NCBI GenBank assembly: GCA_945910645.1
Contig: CAMDZB010000011.1
Location: 1-40,539, forward strand
Length of the DNA stretch: 40,539 nt
DNA from: an uncultured Spirochaetaceae bacterium
GTDB lineage: Bacteria; Spirochaetota; Spirochaetia; Sphaerochaetales; Sphaerochaetaceae
Direction: 5' to 3'
Below the pieces are notes generated by a model. The model ran no database searches. It had not been told where the DNA came from and worked only from the letters and a program-made list of their open reading frames with translations. Shown here piece by piece: positions 17,297 to 25,650 of the stretch (positions are counted from its first letter, which is position 1; the number at the start of each line of letters is the position of its first letter). The position numbers were made by a program, and so were the translations under genes.

Positions 17297-18262
17297 CTAT
17301 TTTGGCTCATGATTTATAACATCTGTTATTTTATCTGAATTCAAGTTTGTATTCATGCTGATTGCTCGTGCAAAACTCTCGGGGAATGGGTTTATATTTT
17401 TAAAGTTTGGCCTCCATTGTTCTTCGTTTGGATCGGGGTCCTGTTCAAATCCGTTTTCAATATCTGTGGAGTATAGGGCGTCTTTTATACGTTCAAGATC
17501 ATCATTGGTGAGTGGTTTTAATAGCGCCTCATCCCTTGTGTCTTTTGGAGGCAAAAACTGATACATGAGCGAGAATGCAAAGCTGTCTTTGTAATGCGCG
17601 TTGAAGTGATTAATTACATCTATGCTTTCATCGATAAATGCTGGGATCACAAGATGGCGCACTATTGCATCAGCCTTAAGAGCCTGAAGACACCTAATGC
17701 CATCCTCCTCAATCTCAGGGTAATTTTTAAAACCAAAGTACTTTTCTGCAATCAAGGGAGATAGCGTTTTCATATCCCAAAGCCAGATGTCGATGTATGG
17801 ATTTAAAAGCTTGATTGTATCCCTCTTCATGTAGCCTGATGTGTTGAATACAGTCTTGAGCTTTAAACCCTTTTCCCGTGCAATAATGATGCTTTTAATA
17901 ACGGATGGTGCAAAATGCTCTGCTGTTACAAAACTGATGGTAGCAGCACCGTTATTCTGAAGGGTGAGCATAACATCAGCCATTTCCTCCTCAGAGTAGT
18001 ACCTTCCGATGGTTTTATCCCTATCCTTACTGCTAATTTGAATATTCTGGCAGGTTTGGCATCCTAGAGTACAGCCTGTGAAAAAGAGCATACCGCTTCC
18101 GTTATCGCCAGAGATTGGCGGCTCTTCTCCCTTATGTAATCCAGTCCATGCAATATGAGGATGACTTGACTCTTTACAAAAACCTGTAGATCTCCTCCTA
18201 TCAACTTTACACTCGTGAGGACAGAGACTACAGGCGTTATATAACGAAAGAACGTCTTCCAC
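17297..18262 (-). CDS. PflX-type radical SAM protein (pyruvate formate-lyase activase-like)
   Basis: The 321-residue protein has an N-terminal Cys cluster (ACSLCPHECKVDR then GFC) followed by the radical SAM motif FFTGCTLGCQTCQN (CxxxCxxC). This layout is that of the COG1313/PflX group, related to glycyl-radical activases; the real substrate is unknown in the family. The start is a GTG at 18260-18262, placed immediately after the pta stop codon with no spacer. The N-terminal Cys cluster, conserved in the family, begins a few residues later and supports this start. Coupling with pta fits a role in anaerobic pyruvate/acetyl-CoA metabolism (inference). Confidence 0.8.
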   Translation of the reverse strand: MEDVLSLYNACSLCPHECKVDRRRSTGFCKESSHPHIAWTGLHKGEEPPISGDNGSGMLFFTGCTLGCQTCQNIQISSKDRDKTIGRYYSEEEMADVMLTLQNNGAATISFVTAEHFAPSVIKSIIIAREKGLKLKTVFNTSGYMKRDTIKLLNPYIDIWLWDMKTLSPLIAEKYFGFKNYPEIEEDGIRCLQALKADAIVRHLVIPAFIDESIDVINHFNAHYKDSFAFSLMYQFLPPKDTRDEALLKPLTNDDLERIKDALYSTDIENGFEQDPDPNEEQWRPNFKNINPFPESFARAISMNTNLNSDKITDVINHEPK

Positions 18263-19249
18263 TTAGGAAAGTGTAATTGCAGCTGTTGCTACTATGTCGT
18301 CTACAGAACAGCCTCTTGAAAGGTCTGAAACAGGATGTGCAAACCCCTGAAGGATTGGGCCGTATGCCTCTGCTCCTGCAAGGCGCTGTACAAGTTTATA
18401 GCCGATATTTGCAGCCTGAAGATCAGGGAAGATCAACACGTTTGCAGAACCTGCAACCTTGCTTCCTGGTGCCTTCTGGGATGCAACAGATGGAACAAGT
18501 GCTGCATCAAGCTGTAGTTCCCCGTCGCTCATGATTTCAGGATGGTTCTGTTTAAATATTTCTGCTGCAGTTCTCACCTTGTCTACAAGCTCGCCGCTTG
18601 CTGATCCCTTTGTTGAGTATGAAAGGAATGCAACTCGAGGCTCAGCCTCAAGGTACTTTTTGCAGCTTGCCGCTGATGCTGCTGCGATTTCTGCAAGGGT
18701 TTCTGCATCAGGATTTGGAATTGTAGCGCAGTCTGCAAAGATTAAAGAGCCGTTTACACCGTATTCCTTCTTTGGTGTTGCCATAACAAAGCATGATGAT
18801 GCCTTTTTAATGCCAGGAGCTGTTTTAACAATCTGGAACGAAGCCCTCAGCACATCCCCTGTGGTGTTAAAGGCACCTGCTACCATCGATGTTGCATCGT
18901 TCATGTGAACCATCATAGCGCCCCAGTGTAGTTCGCCATGCATGATCTTTTTGGCTTCTTCCTCAGTCATACCCTTGGCTTTTCTCAGTTCATAGTACTC
19001 TTTAACATAAGCATCTTTCTTTTCAGATGTGAATGGATCTGAAATCTCAATGCCAGTAAGGTCGACACCGAGCTCTTTTGCCTTCTTTTCGACATCGCTT
19101 GTTTTTCCTACAAGATAAACCTTTGTGGCTATCTTTTTGTCTGTGATAATGCGTGCAGCTTTGAGTGTTCTCTCCTCTGTTCCTTCTGCAAGCACGAGAG
19201 TTCCTTTGTTAGCTTTTGCTCTCTCTATCATCTTTTCGTTGAACGTCAT
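18263..19249 (-). CDS. pta: Phosphate acetyltransferase
   Basis: This 328-residue protein converts acetyl-CoA and phosphate to acetyl phosphate, the first step of acetate formation with ATP gain. It matches the short, catalytic-domain-only form: LVLAEGTEERTLKAA at the N-terminus, GAFNTTGDVLRASFQIV in the middle, and NVLIFPDLQAANIGYKL followed by GPILQGFAHPVSDLSRG at the C-terminus. The ATG is preceded by GAGGAG. No ackA gene is in the window. It is divergent from the solute-binding lipoprotein gene and directly abuts the PflX-like gene. Confidence 0.95.
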   Translation of the reverse strand: MTFNEKMIERAKANKGTLVLAEGTEERTLKAARIITDKKIATKVYLVGKTSDVEKKAKELGVDLTGIEISDPFTSEKKDAYVKEYYELRKAKGMTEEEAKKIMHGELHWGAMMVHMNDATSMVAGAFNTTGDVLRASFQIVKTAPGIKKASSCFVMATPKKEYGVNGSLIFADCATIPNPDAETLAEIAAASAASCKKYLEAEPRVAFLSYSTKGSASGELVDKVRTAAEIFKQNHPEIMSDGELQLDAALVPSVASQKAPGSKVAGSANVLIFPDLQAANIGYKLVQRLAGAEAYGPILQGFAHPVSDLSRGCSVDDIVATAAITLS

Positions 19250-19298
19250 AATATCTCCTCTTTTTTGATATATTTTACACCATTTTGCGGTTTAGTGC

Positions 19299-19318
19299 TA
19301 TAATTCAATATATAGGAG
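19299..19318 (+). promoter_or_regulatory. -10 box and ribosome-binding site of the 19.3-kb lipoprotein
   Basis: A perfect TATAAT (19299-19304) lies just upstream of AGGAG (19314-19318) and the ATG at 19327, giving a very short leader. TTTACA, 19 bases before the -10 box, is the only -35 candidate. The site lies in the 77-base gap shared with the divergent pta gene. Confidence 0.45.
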
Positions 19319-19326
19319 CGAATAAA

Positions 19327-20658
19327 ATGAAAAACAAAATTATATCGATTTTATTAGTCGTTCTAGTACTGCTTTCTTTTGTATCCTGTAAGGGCAAGAG
19401 CTCAAGCGGTGAAGAAATGTCTAAAGTAGATAAAGTTATTCAAGAAGCACAAAATATGACACTTGAAGAACTGGCTAAAAAAGCAATTGAGGAGTCTAAG
19501 GGTAAGACATTCTTTGGACTTGGTAACTCGTCGAGAGGAAAGAGTGCCCTACCACTATTTATATCATACCTTCAGACTATCGACCCAACATATACACTCA
19601 ACTACGAGTGGCAGCAGCCTAAGAACAACAAGATATTTGATCAGCTGACAGCAGATGGCGAGAAAGAGGTTGGAACATTCGCAATGACGCTAATTCAGGA
19701 TGGTAACCAGATTGAGTCTAAGATGGTTAGCCCTGGCATTCTAAAACGCTTTATTCCTAAGGATTGGGCTGATGCAAACGGCACAACTGCAGACAAATAT
19801 GATGGTTATCTTGCTCTTCAAACATTAAGCAAGGTATTTATGTTCAACAACAACGGAAATGCAACATACAAGAACGCTTGGGACTTTGTTGCACCAGGTG
19901 TACACCCATTGTTTATGGACATCGATTCTGAGGTTGTCGGAAAGAACTTCCTATACATGCTTACAAGCCCTGAGTATTCAAAATACATGAAGGAAGCATT
20001 CAGCGCTCTTGATTCAAATAAGCAGGCTCAGTTCCAGAATACAATCAATTCACTTGCTGACAAGGCTAAGGAACTCAACCTTAACGATGATGCTAAATAT
20101 TCACTCGCATGGATTAAACTCTGGGTTGAAAACTACAACGCACAGACTGATGATGGTCCAATTTGTAACACGCTCGTACAGCGTTCTGCAAAGGATCAGA
20201 GCGGACTTATCGTCTACTCAAAGATTCGTTCTGTTGAAGAGAGTGCTAACGTTTCTGTTAACAACGTGACTGTTGCTGCATATCAGGACGACTACGTTGG
20301 TATCGGCGGTTACGCTTACTGCCACTACCTCTTCCTCACAGACAACTCACCACTTCCATGGACAGCTTGTGCATTCATCGCATACATGACTTGTACAGTT
20401 GATGGCTTCTCGGCATGGGGTAAAGACATGGGCGGTTATTCATCTAACCCACTCGTTATGGCTGGAACTGAAGAGAAGTATCACCACAGCAGCGCTGGTT
20501 ATGTAAACGGCATCAACCTCTTCCCTGCAAAGAACGACAGAGGATACGACTGGTGGATTAACAAGGGTAAGCTTGTTGTTGAAGATCCTAAATACTGCGC
20601 AAAATCATCATTCCGCGTGGCAGCATGGATCGACTCTTTGAATAAGTACAACAAATAA
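19327..20658 (+). CDS. Extracellular solute-binding-type lipoprotein
   Basis: The frame can start at 19285, but the ATG at 19327 has AGGAG eight bases upstream and opens into a signal peptide with lipobox LLSFVSC (443 residues). The remainder looks like an ABC-transporter periplasmic binding protein: a Lys/Glu-rich start, an early GNSSRGKSALPLFISYLQ segment, and a long Trp/Tyr-rich C-terminal lobe with GKDMGGYSSNP. I cannot name the ligand. No permease or ATPase gene lies next to it, so its partner is elsewhere or it acts alone. It is a monocistronic unit between a divergent promoter and a bidirectional terminator. Confidence 0.7.
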   Translation: MKNKIISILLVVLVLLSFVSCKGKSSSGEEMSKVDKVIQEAQNMTLEELAKKAIEESKGKTFFGLGNSSRGKSALPLFISYLQTIDPTYTLNYEWQQPKNNKIFDQLTADGEKEVGTFAMTLIQDGNQIESKMVSPGILKRFIPKDWADANGTTADKYDGYLALQTLSKVFMFNNNGNATYKNAWDFVAPGVHPLFMDIDSEVVGKNFLYMLTSPEYSKYMKEAFSALDSNKQAQFQNTINSLADKAKELNLNDDAKYSLAWIKLWVENYNAQTDDGPICNTLVQRSAKDQSGLIVYSKIRSVEESANVSVNNVTVAAYQDDYVGIGGYAYCHYLFLTDNSPLPWTACAFIAYMTCTVDGFSAWGKDMGGYSSNPLVMAGTEEKYHHSSAGYVNGINLFPAKNDRGYDWWINKGKLVVEDPKYCAKSSFRVAAWIDSLNKYNK

Positions 20659-20700
20659 GAGTTGAAAATAGTATAACAAATAATCGTTTGACGATTAAAA

Positions 20701-20732
20701 AACAGGAGTATGAACTTACTCCTGTTTTTTTA
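20701..20732. terminator. Bidirectional Rho-independent terminator
   Basis: A perfect 10-bp stem (20701-20710 with 20717-20726, six-base loop) is followed by a T run on the plus strand and by TTTTTT on the minus strand. It ends both the plus-strand lipoprotein gene and the minus-strand glpB-like gene. A second small hairpin, CCGATT with AATCGG (20740-20757), follows on the plus side. Confidence 0.9.
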
Positions 20733-20776
20733 TTAAACCCCGATTGGATTTTAATCGGTTTTATTTCTGCTTTTGA

Positions 20777-22132
20777 TCAGTTTAGCTCTTGAAGAGATAC
20801 AGTGATTTTTGATGGAGAAAAATGTAAAATATCATTTCGTGCGATTCTGATTGAGTACACCACGTTTGGGAAAAGCGGTGACTTTAACACTTCCTCGTAT
20901 GGTTTTTGATCAAAAAACACCACAATTTTAGCACTTCTTACCACTTTACTCACTCTGAACGTTAGAGTGATGAACTCCTTAAGGTTTAATGTGTTAATAG
21001 TCATTGGAACAAGGCTCCTGATGCCATCCTCAACAAGCGTAATATCAGTGCCATTTTTATTAGCGCTGTTCTGATTTGTAGAAACATTACTCTGTAAGCT
21101 CTTGATATAGAGGTAAGCAAGCTTTCCTACAAAGAGCGCCTCCTCTGTGATATGCTCGATGATGTCGTGAACGTAAAGCGCGTTGCCGATCACAAAGAGG
21201 CCGTCTATAGCGCTTTCGAGGCTCTCATTGACGTAAGGTCCATTTGTGGATGGAGATAAGGATAATCCCAGGTCTTCAAGAAGCGAGCATTCTGGAATCA
21301 AACCCACGGATACCACAAGCGTGTCTACATCGATTTCAACATCCTTTTCAGTGGGGTTTTTGAGGTTTCTAATCTTCACTTTTTCAAGCTTCTTTTTGCC
21401 GATGATTGCAGATACAGTATGGGATAGTTTTAGTTCAATATTGTTGTTATCGATACTCTTTTCTTTGTTGTAGTTGCTGCCCTGGATAAAGTCCTGTGGT
21501 TCAAGGAATGCTTTAATTGTTACTCCGCTCTTTACAAGGCGATTTGCAACGCTCAGTCCCACATCATCCGATCCTAAAATCACCACGTCTTTCATCTTGA
21601 TGTTAGCACCTTCCTCAAGCAGCTTTTGAAGGCTTCCTGCAGAGTATACACCCTCGATTGGACGGCTTCCTGGTATGTTTAGAGATCCTCTTGACTTCTC
21701 TCGGGCTCCAAGTGCGTAGATTATACATTTTGCTTCAAAGCGCATCATTCCGCCGTCTGGGGATACCGCTTCGATGGTTTTGTCCTTGTTTATGGCTACA
21801 ACTGTTGTGTTGAGTTTATACGGGATTTTACACTCATCAATCTTCTTTACGAGGCGCGATACAAACTCCTTACCGCTGAGGCTCTCGTTTAACAGCTCCA
21901 TTCCAAAGCCGTCTTGAGTGCACGATGTGAGTACTCCTCCGAGCCTTCCTTCTCTCTCGAGAATCATTATGCTCTTTTCGCCGTTTTCGTAGAGCGAGAG
22001 TGCTGCAGATAGCCCTGACGGTCCTCCACCGATTATCACGGCGTCAAACTTACCCATAAATGATGCGACTACCTCTTTAATGTGTTTTACTACCCTAAGT
22101 TCCGACACCGTTTTGAGTGTTTTCTTATCCAT
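20777..22132 (-). CDS. GlpB-like FAD/NAD(P)-dependent oxidoreductase
   Basis: The 451-residue protein has an FAD-binding Rossmann motif (VIIGGGPSGLSAALSL, residues about 33-48), a second dinucleotide site (VVILGSDDVGLSVANRL), and the FAD motif near the end of the core (AIDGLFVIGNALYVHDIIEH). It belongs to the pyridine-nucleotide disulfide oxidoreductase fold found beside GlpA-like proteins in many gut anaerobes, probably passing electrons from glycerol 3-phosphate. It overlaps the glpA-like gene by eight bases. The last 90 residues are an extension I do not recognise; the usual third gene of the set (DUF1667 protein) is missing, and this tail may replace it (inference). Confidence 0.8.
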   Translation of the reverse strand: MDKKTLKTVSELRVVKHIKEVVASFMGKFDAVIIGGGPSGLSAALSLYENGEKSIMILEREGRLGGVLTSCTQDGFGMELLNESLSGKEFVSRLVKKIDECKIPYKLNTTVVAINKDKTIEAVSPDGGMMRFEAKCIIYALGAREKSRGSLNIPGSRPIEGVYSAGSLQKLLEEGANIKMKDVVILGSDDVGLSVANRLVKSGVTIKAFLEPQDFIQGSNYNKEKSIDNNNIELKLSHTVSAIIGKKKLEKVKIRNLKNPTEKDVEIDVDTLVVSVGLIPECSLLEDLGLSLSPSTNGPYVNESLESAIDGLFVIGNALYVHDIIEHITEEALFVGKLAYLYIKSLQSNVSTNQNSANKNGTDITLVEDGIRSLVPMTINTLNLKEFITLTFRVSKVVRSAKIVVFFDQKPYEEVLKSPLFPNVVYSIRIARNDILHFSPSKITVSLQELN

Positions 22133-23525
22133 GTAGCCCCCTCTTTTTCTTTGAAAGTGCCTCGTTGAGTATGTTCGTTATCTCAGGAAGACAGAAGCTG
22201 CCCTGACAGGCTCCCATAAGCGCTGTGGTGCGTTTTTTTATGCCGAGTATTGTTGTAGCTCCAACTGGCCTATTGATGCAGTCTAGGATTTCACCCTTTG
22301 TGATCTTATGGCATCTACAGACGATCTTTGCGTATTCCGGATGGAAAAGCACGAGTTTCTTGTACTCCTTACGGCTAAGCTCACGCGGATTGATCTGTGG
22401 TTTTCGCTCATTTTTAAAGCGTGGGTTAGCCTTAAGTGGCAGTATGTTTAGTACGATTTCTGATACCATTTCACCGATTGCCGGTGCGCTTGAAAGCCCT
22501 GGTGATTCAATTCCCATCACATCGATGAACCCTTTAACGTCCTTGTTCTCCTCGATAGTAAACTGGTGCCTTACGTCATGCGCCCTGAGGCCTGCAAATG
22601 AGGTGATCACCTTCGAAAGCGGCACGTCCTTCATGCTCTCTTTGCATTTCTTTTTGATTGTCTCGAGTCCTTCTGTTGTAGTTTCGGTGTTATCCTTATC
22701 CTCGGTATCCTTTGCCGTGGGGCCTAAGAGTACGTTGCCATGGATCGTAGGCGTAACGAGGATTCCCTTCCCCATCGCCGTAGGAAGCGGAAATATCGTG
22801 TGTTTTACAAAGTTCCCTACGCTTCTATCGAGCACCATGTATTCGCCCTTACGTGGAACTATCGTAGCCCTGTCCTTTGACACCATGTTGTGGATCACAT
22901 CGGCGTACACTCCACTTGCGTTGATCACAACCTTTGAGTAGTACTCGCTTTGGTCCTCAGTGCATACTCTGAATATCCCATCCGTCTTCTGAATGCCAAT
23001 TACACGCTTGTTGAATGCAAAATTTACCCCGTTAATTGCTGCAACCTCAGAGAGTGCGTATGTTAGCGTAAATGGACATATAATCGCGCTTGTTGGGGCG
23101 TAGAGCGCAAGAGTGACATCAGGTGATATGTTTTCTTCAATTTTACGAATCTCGTCTTTCTCGATGATCCTCAGGTCTCTAACGCCGTTTTTACGCCCAC
23201 GTTCAAGGAGTTCATCAAGGCGCGGCCTCTCGCTCTCGCTCTTTGCAACTACCATTGCACCATTACGCTTATAGGGGACGTTAAGGGTCTTTGCAAGCTC
23301 CTCCATCATCTGGCTACCCTTTACATTGAGCTCTGCCATAAGCGTGCCCGGTGTTGCATCAAAGCCTGCGTGGATAATTGCGCTGTTTGCCTTGGATGTT
23401 CCCTCGCATACGTCGTTCTCCTTATCAAGTACTAAGAATTTACCCTTGTAGCGCGAAAGGTTGTATGCTGTGGCTGCCCCTGTAACTCCAGCACCGATTA
23501 TGATGCAATCGTATATCTTTTTCAA
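22125..23525 (-). CDS. GlpA-like glycerol-3-phosphate dehydrogenase with BFD-type iron-sulfur domain
   Basis: The 466-residue protein starts with an FAD site (CIIIGAGVTGAATAYNLSRY) and continues with the DAO fold (KANSAIIHAGFD, ALYAPTSAIICPF). The C-terminal 100 residues contain CRCHKITKGEI and GACQGSFCLPEI, the four-cysteine [2Fe-2S] BFD-like domain typical of GlpA. It oxidises glycerol 3-phosphate to dihydroxyacetone phosphate, or a similar 2-hydroxy substrate. The start is TTG at 23525, and its AAGGA ribosome-binding site overlaps the rnz stop codon, so it is translationally linked to rnz. The following glpB-like gene overlaps by eight bases. Confidence 0.85.
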   Translation of the reverse strand: MKKIYDCIIIGAGVTGAATAYNLSRYKGKFLVLDKENDVCEGTSKANSAIIHAGFDATPGTLMAELNVKGSQMMEELAKTLNVPYKRNGAMVVAKSESERPRLDELLERGRKNGVRDLRIIEKDEIRKIEENISPDVTLALYAPTSAIICPFTLTYALSEVAAINGVNFAFNKRVIGIQKTDGIFRVCTEDQSEYYSKVVINASGVYADVIHNMVSKDRATIVPRKGEYMVLDRSVGNFVKHTIFPLPTAMGKGILVTPTIHGNVLLGPTAKDTEDKDNTETTTEGLETIKKKCKESMKDVPLSKVITSFAGLRAHDVRHQFTIEENKDVKGFIDVMGIESPGLSSAPAIGEMVSEIVLNILPLKANPRFKNERKPQINPRELSRKEYKKLVLFHPEYAKIVCRCHKITKGEILDCINRPVGATTILGIKKRTTALMGACQGSFCLPEITNILNEALSKKKRGLHG

Positions 23526-23534
23526 TGCGTATCC

Positions 23535-24458
23535 TTAGTCTTTCAGCGGTATTTCAAAGTGCATTCCGTCGTAACACATGAATGTTTTGTCGTAGACTTC
23601 CTGGCCTTCCTTTTCAAGCGCACGAAGGTCACGGTCGATGTAGCGTGGCGAGTGATGCATAAAGCCTGCGGATAGCACTTCGGCATCCTTTGCGATTGTG
23701 GCTGCTTCCACCATCGTGAGGTGCTTCTTCTCGTGTGCATCCTCGATTAGTGAGTGTTCAAACATACCTTCGATAAGTAGAAGATCGCTATTGTACACGT
23801 TTGCGGCAATGTCGTCCTTGTATGTAGTATCCGTAACGAATGAGAACTTACGCCCTTTACGCTTTGCGCCCATCACGTCTGCGCTTCTGATAATCTTGCC
23901 GTCAACCTCGATGTCCTCACCCTTCTGTAGACGCCCCCAGAGTGGACCCTGTGGCACGCCGAGGCTGATCACCTTGTCTTTGTTGAATTCACCAGGCCTG
24001 TCCTTTTCGATGAGCGAGTAGCCGTAGCATGGCTTTCTGTGGTCAAGTTCGAAGGTTTTTATGACAAATTCATCCTCATCCACGATCACCTCGTTCTTGT
24101 CTACTGTATGAACGATTATATCGTAGTTGATGTACATGTCGAGCAGTTTACGGTTTGCATCGATGTACTCATCAAGTGGAGACGGTCCATAGATGTGTAG
24201 CGGAGTGTCACGCTCAACCTGCGATGAGAGCATCAGAATACCTGGAAGCCCTGTAACGTGGTCTGCATGCATGTGTGATATGAATATTCTATTTATCTTC
24301 TTCCAATGTATCGAGAGTTTTTTGAGTGCAACCTGTGTTCCCTCACCCGCGTCAAAGAGGAATTCCTCACCCTTTCGCCTTACAAGTGCGCTGTTTAGAA
24401 AGCGTCTTGGGAGCGGTTGCATGCCTCCTGTGCCTAGCACGAATACTTCAAAGTCCAT
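23535..24458 (-). CDS. rnz: Ribonuclease Z
   Basis: The 307-residue metallo-beta-lactamase-fold nuclease removes the 3' trailer of tRNA precursors. Visible motifs are FLFDAGEGTQ, the zinc site SHMHADHVTGLPG (HxHxDH), the FVTDTTY aspartate and the late AGFMHHSPRY histidine region. Its length is typical of bacterial RNase Z. The ATG at 24456-24458 has no Shine-Dalgarno sequence, and the best promoter would start the mRNA only about four bases upstream. It is the first gene of a unit that continues into the glpA-like and glpB-like genes. Confidence 0.92.
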   Translation of the reverse strand: MDFEVFVLGTGGMQPLPRRFLNSALVRRKGEEFLFDAGEGTQVALKKLSIHWKKINRIFISHMHADHVTGLPGILMLSSQVERDTPLHIYGPSPLDEYIDANRKLLDMYINYDIIVHTVDKNEVIVDEDEFVIKTFELDHRKPCYGYSLIEKDRPGEFNKDKVISLGVPQGPLWGRLQKGEDIEVDGKIIRSADVMGAKRKGRKFSFVTDTTYKDDIAANVYNSDLLLIEGMFEHSLIEDAHEKKHLTMVEAATIAKDAEVLSAGFMHHSPRYIDRDLRALEKEGQEVYDKTFMCYDGMHFEIPLKD

Positions 24459-24468
24459 AGTTGGTATT

Positions 24469-24498
24469 ATTTTACATTATTTTGAGGGTGTTTTACAA
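24469..24498 (-). promoter_or_regulatory. Candidate rnz promoter, near-leaderless
   Basis: On the minus strand TTGTAA (24493-24498) and TAAAAT (24469-24474) are spaced by 18 bases. The predicted start near 24462 is about four bases from the rnz ATG at 24458, and no ribosome-binding site is present, as for topA. Confidence 0.4.
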
Positions 24499-24607
24499 AT
24501 AAGGGAGGTCAGAAGGATTTTATGATTTTTTAGAAGTCAGGGGCATAACTTTCTGTAAAAAAACTCAATAATCATACACCGCAAAAGTTTGTGGTTTTTA
24601 CATTTAT

Positions 24608-24808
24608 TTACAGCCACCCTCCTAAACTGTTGTATGTAACATAATCATTCATTTTTTGGATTACCTCGTTGATATTTGTATTATTCTCGCAATAATATAT
24701 AAAACCTCTTTTTCGGGTAATCAAAATTATTCTTGCACATCTAAACTTGTCCTTTGCTGTCTAATTCGTATTTAAAGAACTTGACTTTTGTGAACTATCA
24801 AGTACTTT
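24608..24808 (-). pseudogene. Possible frameshifted remnant of a small gene
   Basis: This lies in the 415-base gap between rnz and the amidohydrolase gene. On the minus strand one frame reads KVKFFKYELDSKGQ and stops at 24741; an overlapping frame continues FRCARIILITRKRGFIYYC and ends with NSLGGWL at 24608. Joining them needs one base shift between 24741 and 24763. No ATG or ribosome-binding site fits, and I do not recognise the product. The rest of the gap shows nothing I can support apart from the rnz promoter. Confidence 0.2.
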
Positions 24809-24873
24809 TGGACTGACAAGTCAAAAGACACAGGTGCGACAAGTAATGCTTCTGAAAATAAAGGAAATACCAT

Positions 24874-25650
24874 CTATTCCCCACGCTGTAAGGAACACAT
24901 AAGCGGTACAATTGCAGCCCATTGCTTTATGTATTTCTTATACAGCAAGGAATATGCATTCTCATCTTTATCATCAAACGATTTTGTTAAACAATTCACA
25001 AGAAAATCACTCCCAAATAGAAATTTATTATATAAAGATTTAGGACATTCTCTAACAAAAGCCTTTACATCCGAAAAAGCTACATCACCATATACGTTGT
25101 CGTATCTTTTCATCAATGTGAGATTTAAAGATAAATCCTTTGTATGACACAAGACAAATTTAACATCACTATACAAACTAAACCATTTTTCAAACTTGTC
25201 TGCTCTTTCAAAGTCGCAAAGACCTGTGTGTATAAAAACAGGCCATTTTTTATCACGTGCAAATTCAAACAACTCTTCACAAAACCGTAGAGTCGCCTGA
25301 TTATTAAAGTCCCACACATTTGCTCTTGGATGAATTTTAAGTCCACAATAGTTGGCATCACGAATCATTTCGGTCACGCTAACACCGGCACTATACATAT
25401 TAGGCACACACCACAACAAAGGCTTAAACCCAAAGCCTACGCTTTTGGCATATTCACACCCCTCGTAAAATTCGTCTTTTATATGGCTTATTATTAAATT
25501 CATCTCTTCTCTATTTTCCCACGTCATACAAGACGTTGTTGAAGATACAAAAGCTCCAGAAACACCAACTTCTTTTAATATCTTAACAACTCTGTATGGC
25601 TGAAAATATAAAGTTCCATACTGTCCAATATGAACATGATAATCAACCAT
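24874..25650 (-). CDS. Metal-dependent amidohydrolase of the RiPP cluster
   Basis: The protein (258 residues from this start) has an amidohydrolase/TIM-barrel metal-site pattern: VDYHVHIG at the N-terminus (HxH), LKIHPR, WPVFIHTG and FVLCHTKD further on, and the late aspartate in FGSDFLVN. It would hydrolyse an amide, ester or carboxyl group of an unknown substrate. Its ATG overlaps the stop of the radical SAM gene by eight bases; an upstream TTG at 25677 with GGGAG before it is the alternative start. The tight coupling suggests it acts on the modified peptide or a modification intermediate, for example leader removal or side-chain hydrolysis (inference). It is not a protease of a known RiPP class. 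Confidence 0.75.
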   Translation of the reverse strand: MVDYHVHIGQYGTLYFQPYRVVKILKEVGVSGAFVSSTTSCMTWENREEMNLIISHIKDEFYEGCEYAKSVGFGFKPLLWCVPNMYSAGVSVTEMIRDANYCGLKIHPRANVWDFNNQATLRFCEELFEFARDKKWPVFIHTGLCDFERADKFEKWFSLYSDVKFVLCHTKDLSLNLTLMKRYDNVYGDVAFSDVKAFVRECPKSLYNKFLFGSDFLVNCLTKSFDDKDENAYSLLYKKYIKQWAAIVPLMCSLQRGE

